NCBI RefSeq assembly: GCF_012489685.1
Contig: NC_080043.1
Coordinates: 250,501 to 314,500, forward strand
Direction of reading: 5' to 3'
From: Lotus japonicus
Lineage: Eukaryota; Streptophyta; Magnoliopsida; Fabales; Fabaceae
DNA: 64,000 nt
Part shown: positions 58,958 through 64,000 of the stretch, in pieces
How the letters are laid out: the number at the start of each line of letters is the position of its first letter
Numbering within the stretch: the stretch's first letter is position 1
Translations under genes and position numbers: made by a program
Notes under the pieces: generated by a model
Database searches by the model: none
Told to the model about the DNA's origin: nothing
What the model saw: the letters and a program-made list of their open reading frames with translations, nothing else

Positions 58958-59672
58958 TGTTATTGCAATGAACATTGATGAAAGGTATAGTACCTAGAGA
59001 GTGGAGAATTGCGCTAGAGAGAGAATGCTGAATTTCATGTATGATTTTCTCAAATGAGCAAAAGTCCCTTCCAACTGATAACTACCTCCAATTTATAGAG
59101 CTCGGGTACTACCTATTGGGCCTCTGAGATCAAGGCCCAATTTAAGGCCAAGGCCCCGCCACGGGGCGGGCTATATGCTGGGCGTTGCCCCTCTAGGGGC
59201 TCGCCCAGTCCACTAGTCCACAAGACACCGAGCTCGAAGTATGAGAGCTAAGTGTGTCTTTTAAATGCCTTTACATGTGTCCTATTGTACACTGGGATCT
59301 AAGCTGTCAACATGACTTGAGAAAAGTGTGGTAAACTATATCGCCAACATGGCGTGAGCAAAAGGAAACTAACATCTTTAGCCACCCAGTCCACTGACTT
59401 GGCGAGCAACCCGAGCCGGCAAGCCCACAAATCCACAAGTCCACAAGCGGCGAGAGCGATTGCTCCGTGCTGGCGATTAGCTGGAGCAGGTACATGACCG
59501 TTCGCCGGCGGGCATCATTCTGGAGCGACTAAACTTTGTTGCTGGCATCACCTGTCAGGCGATGGCGTTTGGTTTCTTCAGTGGCGAGGCCTTTCGCGCT
59601 TTCTCTTATTTCAAAACTCTTTCAAATCCCTAACTGCCCCACGTGACTGCCCCACGTGATGTGTCAGTTACA
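58958..59672 (-). repeat. 3' LTR of Tat element 2
   Basis: It starts TGTTATTGCA right after the broken RNase H of element 1 and probably ends at TCAGTTACA (59672), followed by the pyrimidine run TTTCCCTCTTTCTCC, a purine tract on minus. About 715 bp. It shares small blocks with the LTR region of element 1 (ATTTATAG followed by a GGGT run, CCACAAG..AAGACAC, GTGTCTTT), which shows kinship but high divergence. Confidence 0.65.
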
Positions 59673-60048
59673 TCAATTTCCCTCTTTCTCCGGAACCGTC
59701 ACTTCACTTTTCATAACCGTCCCATCGTGCGCAGTAACTCCCCATTACACGCGACCCACTTTCCCAAAACCATCATGACTTCTAACCTTCCACACGCGTC
59801 ACCCTTCCAGACTCCCTCCTTTCCCTATAAAAACCCTTCTTCCCTACAATCATCCCTTTCCGAAACCCCTCTTCACCTCCCTAATCGCTTACCAGACTCC
59901 TTCTGCCAACTTCCGTTCCGGAGCCATCGCTTATCACCCCTTCCGCTACCCACTCTTCACATCTTACTCCGGTGAGTCCCACTGTCCTTATCTCTGCATC
60001 ATTCACATACTCATCTTTTCCTTTCTTTCACTTTGCTGCCTTCTAAAA

Positions 60049-62692
60049 ATGGCTTCAAACCCTACCTCCCCTAATCACTCCTCATCCTCTTCCGGAAGCG
60101 ACCCCGACGCCACCGCTGCCGGCGGCCTCCGTTTAGAGGTCCCGGAGATCCCTCCTTACCGACTAAAAACCTACGCCACTCTGCCCCTTCCAGTCCAAAT
60201 AGCCCCCACTCACGAGGCTATAGACCAACCTTCTATTTTCCAGGATAGCGATCTCATCGTGCAGTTCGTAAACTCCTTGGGTGGTTTGTCTAATGACGAT
60301 GAGTTTAACGCCAAACTCAGGATCTGGATTTGCAGTCCTGGGGATCGCCCCTGGCTTCATAAGCCAGACGGCGACGTAAAGAGATCCCATTTTTTCTTTG
60401 CATATGAATACATGTTTAGCGAGCTTGGAATCAGGCTTCCCTTCTCGCCTTTTGTTCAAACCGTCCTCCGCGACATCAACGCGGCTCCCTGCCAACTCCA
60501 CCCCAACGCCTGGGCCTTCATTCGGTGCTTTGAAATCTTAAGCGCCGCTGTTGGCATCGCCCCATCCCCCACCAGTTTCTTCTACCTCTACGACGTCGAC
60601 CCCAAGTCCATCAAAAGCAAAGGATGGATTTCCTTGAAGGCCCGGGCCGGCCGGAAGTGCTTGCATCCCCACAAAAGTAATGCGAAGTCTTCCTTTGCGC
60701 GGAAGTACTTCCGTGTAGCGGTTCATCCCGCCTACCCAGAGGCCTTCACCCTTAGAGACGGGACCGCCCTTTTCCCCCTTTACTGGACGGAGAAGCCTAA
60801 TGGGATTACTGATCCTTCCGAGGAATCCTTGTCCGCTAACGACAAAGCTTTTCTGCATCTCCTTGCCCCACTCCCCATCCTTGACTGCTCAACAGTCCTT
60901 GAGGGCGCTGGCTCCTCAAGGACTCCCAAATACCTAGGTCGTCCATGGCTTACTTCTATTATCGACATCTTCTTTCTCGCCTCTTATGTTGTTACTGATA
61001 TTTTTCTTTGTTGCAGAAGACATGAACTTTACAAACGCCGAGCTCCTGAAGGCTCGTGAGAGGAGAATGGCCCGCTTTTCCCCAAAGTTCAACACTGAGG
61101 GCGACGTGAAAAAGCGGGGCGGTGCCGAGAACCAAGGTGAGGGCGCCAACGCTCCCAAAAGGAGAAAATTGGTCAAAGCCTCCTCCGTCGCCGGCACCTC
61201 CAACCCTGGCGCTCAACCCACCACCGCCGCTGCGTCTAAAGGTTAAAGTGTTGCTAAAGCCTCCGCCGCCGCAGCTACCAAGACAACCACTGTCCCGGCC
61301 CCCAAATCTGCTACCGCGGACGTGGCCTCTACAGCCGCCACCAAGTCCACTACTGTAGGTGCCACAGCTGCCTCCACCGATGCCACTACTACCTCTGCTG
61401 GTGCCACAACTACCTCTGCTGATCCGTCACCAACCGCTGATTCGACCGCCAACATCTCCCAACCTTCAGCTGCTGAGAAATCTGTCACCGTCAATGCCAC
61501 AACAGCCGCCACGTCTTCTGATGCTCTTGCCGGGGAGAAAAGGAAAGAAAATGAAACCCCCCAGTCTCCTCCTCGCCAGGACGCACCTCCTAGCCCGCCC
61601 CCAACAAATGATGGGTGCCCTGCGTCTCCTCCACCTCGCCGCGAAGAGGGATCTTCTAATGTCGCCGCAACCCAGATTGAGCAAGCTCCTGGTAAAGATA
61701 GCGGTTCCTCCATTTACTTCAACATGCTTCCTAACGCCATTGAACCTTCAGAATTCTTGCTTACCGGCCTCAACCGCGAAGTCATAGAGAAAGAGGTTTT
61801 GAGCCGGGGTATCAATGAAACCAAGGAGGAAACTCTCGCTTGCCTCCTACGCGCTGGGTGCATCTTTGCCCACGCGTTTGAAAAGTTCAACATCGCCACC
61901 ATCGAAGCTGAGCGATTGAAGGCCGAGAGTGCTAAGCATCAAGAAGCCGCCGCTGCTTGGGAAAAGCGTTTCGACAAACTGGCGACGCAGGCAGGAAAAG
62001 ACAAGGTCTATGCCGACAAGATGATTGGCACGGCGGGGATTAAAATCGGCGAACTGGAGGATCAGCTGGCGCTGATGAAGGAGGAAGCGGATGGTCTTGA
62101 CGCAAGCCTTCAAACTTGCAAAAAGGAAAAAGAGCAAGCTGAGAAGGACTTGATCGCCAGAAGCGAGGCGCTGGTTGCTAAGGAGTCGGAGCTCGCAATA
62201 TTGCGCACTGAGCTGGAGTTAGTGAAGAAGGCGCTGGCGGAGCAAGAGAAAAAGTCTGCCGAGTCCCTGGCCCTGGCGAGGTCTGACATGGAGGCGGTGA
62301 TGCAAGCCACAGCTGAGGAAATCAAGAAAACGACTGGTGCTCACGCCGAGGCCCTCGCCTCGAAAGATGCCGAGATTGCTTCACAACTGGCAAAAATCAA
62401 AGTGCTCGGGGACGAGCTGGCGACGGAGAAAACCAAAGCCACTGAGGCGAGGGAACAAGCCGCTGACATCGCCCTCGACAACCGCGAGCGCGGTTTCTAT
62501 CTCGCCAAAGATCAGGCCCAACATTTGTACCCGAACTTTGACTTTAGCGCCATGGGAGTAATGAAAGAGATAACCGCTGAAGGACTGGTTGGTCCCGACG
62601 ATCCTCCCCTGATTGACCAACACCTCTGGACAGCGACTGAAGAAGAAGAGGAAGAAGAAGAACAAGAGAAAGAGAAAGAAAACAATGAATAA
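60049..62692 (+). pseudogene. Antisense ORF 2 of Tat element 2 (PF04195-like, coiled coil), one in-frame stop
   Basis: Exons 60049-60937 and 61017-62692, GT-AG, in phase. The only lesion is a TAA at 61244-61246; the same frame is open on both sides, with no further ATG until 61322. Exon 1 (296 residues) has the same domain as ORF 1: LPFSPFVQTVLRDINAAPCQ, HPNAWAFIRCFEIL, SFFYLYDVD and LYWTEKPNG. Exon 2 starts with a basic linker (LLKARERRMARF, KRRKLVK, a possible nuclear signal). After the stop comes an Ala/Thr/Ser-rich stretch, then a long coiled coil (about 61880-62480), DQAQHLYPNFDFS and a poly-Glu tail. Overall about 880 codons. Function unknown. Confidence 0.8.
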
Positions 62693-63642
62693 TGTAATTT
62701 TAACATTACTTTAGCTTTTACTGCCACCTTGTAGTGTACTTTTCCGCCATGCATCTATGTTTAAGCAACCTCGCCACCTTGCCATAGCTTTTTATATCGC
62801 CGTTGGATATTTTGTAAACCATGTTGGAATGCTCTTCGCCGTACATTTTTTGGTCGCCGTATTCTTATTGCTTAAAAAATTTAAGAACGAGTTTCATAGT
62901 TTAACCCCCCAACACGCCGGAGTAGTAAAATACTCAACATCCTGAGAGACCAAGCACTCGCCTTCCACCTTATTCATTCGCCGACCTTATATCTTGCGCT
63001 GTTTTTCACGCGTCATATGATTGAATTACGCCTAACGATTTCGTGCATTAATTTTAACTAGGACTTGTTGCTTGGTATTCCACCACCAAGACTTTAGACG
63101 TTTTCCCCAAAGGGAGAAAACGGCCTCCATTCTCGAGGGCTTCGCTCGGGGCTTTGCCCGCTCGGGGCTTACAATGCTTGGATCCAAATGGCCATTTGGG
63201 GGTCCCAAGACTTTTGCCTAGTTAACGACGCTCGTCGTATTCTGGTGAGACTTACCCAGCACATCGTTTACGGGACCGGCGATCACGTCAGACTTTCCGG
63301 GGGGTGATTCCCAGGCGTCAAAGGCCATTTGTGGAATCGCCGCCACCTTCAGGGTTCCAGCAAGCCCCTTTGGGGATCAAGCTTGTCCCACTTAGTGATC
63401 GCCGTAATTCTTTAATTCGATCGGCAATTCCGATCGTCAGGGAATCCCTGGAATTTTTGGACACGAATTTCGTGAATTTTCATTTTATTTTATTGATGGA
63501 GCGCCTCATTAAAAAACTCCTTTCGGAGAAAAAGAGCACGCTTTGTTATTGTAATACATTGGAGAATTTGGAAACACTTTTCAGAAAATTTTAAAGATAT
63601 CTGGCTCCGGCGACTCCGCCTTGCTCGCTTTCTCGCCTGCGA
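62693..63642. other. Spacer between convergent antisense ORF 2 and integrase 2
   Basis: No ORF with recognisable features. The block CCTCATTAAAAAACTCC...GGAGAAAAAGAG at 63504-63540 matches the repeated motif in the spacer of element 1. Several CGCCG and TCGCC words recur. A G-rich patch (GCTTCGCTCGGGGC, GCCCGCTCGGGGC) lies at about 63140-63170. Confidence 0.5.
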
Positions 63643-64000
63643 TCAACTATAATAGTAGCGCAAGCTCAAACCATTGAACGACCGAGGTAGCCGCCTTCCA
63701 TCAAGCTCTTCTAAATGATAGGCCCCATTACCAAGAACTTTAATAATGCGGTAGGGCCCCTCCCAGTTAGGAGTAAGCTTATTTCCCGGGGCTCCCGATC
63801 GCCACTTGAGGACCAGGTCGCCGACCTGCATATCTCGGACGCGAACCCTGCTGTTGAACTTTGCCGCCACGCGCTGCTTCATCGCTGTTTCCCGAATGTG
63901 CGCCTCGTCACGCGTTTCCGACAAAAGGTCCAACTCCGCCGCCATATTGGCCTGATTCTCCCCTTCAAAATCTGGCTGGGTTCGCCATGTGAAGTTGTCA
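63643..64000 (-). CDS. Tat element 2 integrase C-terminus, partial
   Basis: The frame is open from the right edge to the stop at 63643 (119 codons visible). It carries the end of the integrase: RVAAKFNSRVRVRDMQVGD, then LVLKWRSG, LTPNWEGPYRIIKVLGNG and AYHLEELDGRR, finishing with SLRYYYS, almost as in element 1 (HLRYYYS). No lesion in the visible part. The catalytic core is outside the window. Confidence 0.85.
   Translation of the reverse strand, partial: DNFTWRTQPDFEGENQANMAAELDLLSETRDEAHIRETAMKQRVAAKFNSRVRVRDMQVGDLVLKWRSGAPGNKLTPNWEGPYRIIKVLGNGAYHLEELDGRRLPRSFNGLSLRYYYS

Larger units (their letters stand above)
58958..64000 (-). mobile_element. Tat-lineage Ty3/gypsy element 2, inserted in element 1, runs off the window
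   Basis: Same layout as element 1: 3' LTR (58958-59672), an ORF on the opposite strand (60049-62692), a spacer, and the integrase C-terminus on minus (from 63643 to the edge). It is clearly more G+C-rich and better preserved than element 1, in line with a later insertion. The 5-bp target copy AACTC expected next to 58958 cannot be matched because the other end is outside the window. Confidence 0.8.

Noticed and set aside
59643..59975. 110-codon plus ORF before antisense ORF 2
   Set aside because: Overlaps the LTR end and the presumed leader; Pro/Ser-rich with no conserved counterpart in element 1.
61243..61713. 156-codon minus ORF opposite antisense ORF 2
   Set aside because: Ala/Val/Gly-rich low complexity arising from the GC-rich Ala/Thr linker on plus.
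1..64000. CRISPR arrays, bacterial operons or other prokaryotic systems
   Set aside because: All genes are intron-containing plant genes; the direct repeats found have no regular spacer structure.

Overview
This is a plant nuclear window, eukaryotic throughout: genes with many GT-AG introns, AT-rich introns and intergenic DNA, and a heavy load of LTR retrotransposons, MITEs, a Mutator-like element and a decayed Helitron. The host proteins and repeat types point to a eudicot, most likely a legume; the species cannot be fixed from the sequence alone. All exon models below were read by eye from splice signals and frame continuity, not from transcripts.

Four host genes are supported. (1) A 4-coumarate:CoA ligase (4CL) on + at 4564-9083, 4 exons, 551 codons, complete. 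(2) A vacuolar CAX-type Ca2+/H+ exchanger on - at 23596-17195, 10 coding exons, 463 codons. (3) A WLM/Wss1-family zinc metalloprotease with RanBP2-type zinc fingers on - at 28589-25833, 4 coding exons, 315 codons. (4) A Rubisco-activase-like AAA+ protein on + at 29027-35940, 12 exons, 415 codons, with a 10-bp microexon. Genes 3 and 4 are divergent and share an intergenic region of about 440 bp.

The rest is mobile DNA. From left to right: an LTR edge with 179-bp tandem units (1-954); a foldback element (about 2764-3318) and a MITE (3926-4107) upstream of 4CL; a GGT-rich minisatellite island in 4CL intron 1; a structurally complete but mutated 5.3-kb Ty3/gypsy chromovirus on - with a perfect 5-bp target duplication (10618-15928); a Ty1/copia remnant and a MITE in CAX intron 5; a 339-bp MITE that has received an inverted copy of itself (25006-25686); a direct-repeat retro remnant in the activase-like gene; degraded LINE and gag remnants (38.5-40 kb); a Helitron with Rep/helicase remnants and a 3' hairpin (to 47598); a tRNA-derived SINE-like piece near 48.2 kb; and a 2251-bp Mutator-like element with 9-bp target duplications and captured-looking contents (48993-51243).

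The right end (52974-64000) holds two nested Tat-lineage Ty3/gypsy elements, both on -. Each has integrase on the minus strand and a long spliced ORF on the opposite strand between pol and the 3' LTR. That antisense ORF has a PF04195-like globular domain, a Lys-rich linker, a coiled coil and a poly-Glu tail. In both copies it is interrupted by a single in-frame TAA at the same relative place. This parallel organisation is the most unusual signal in the window.
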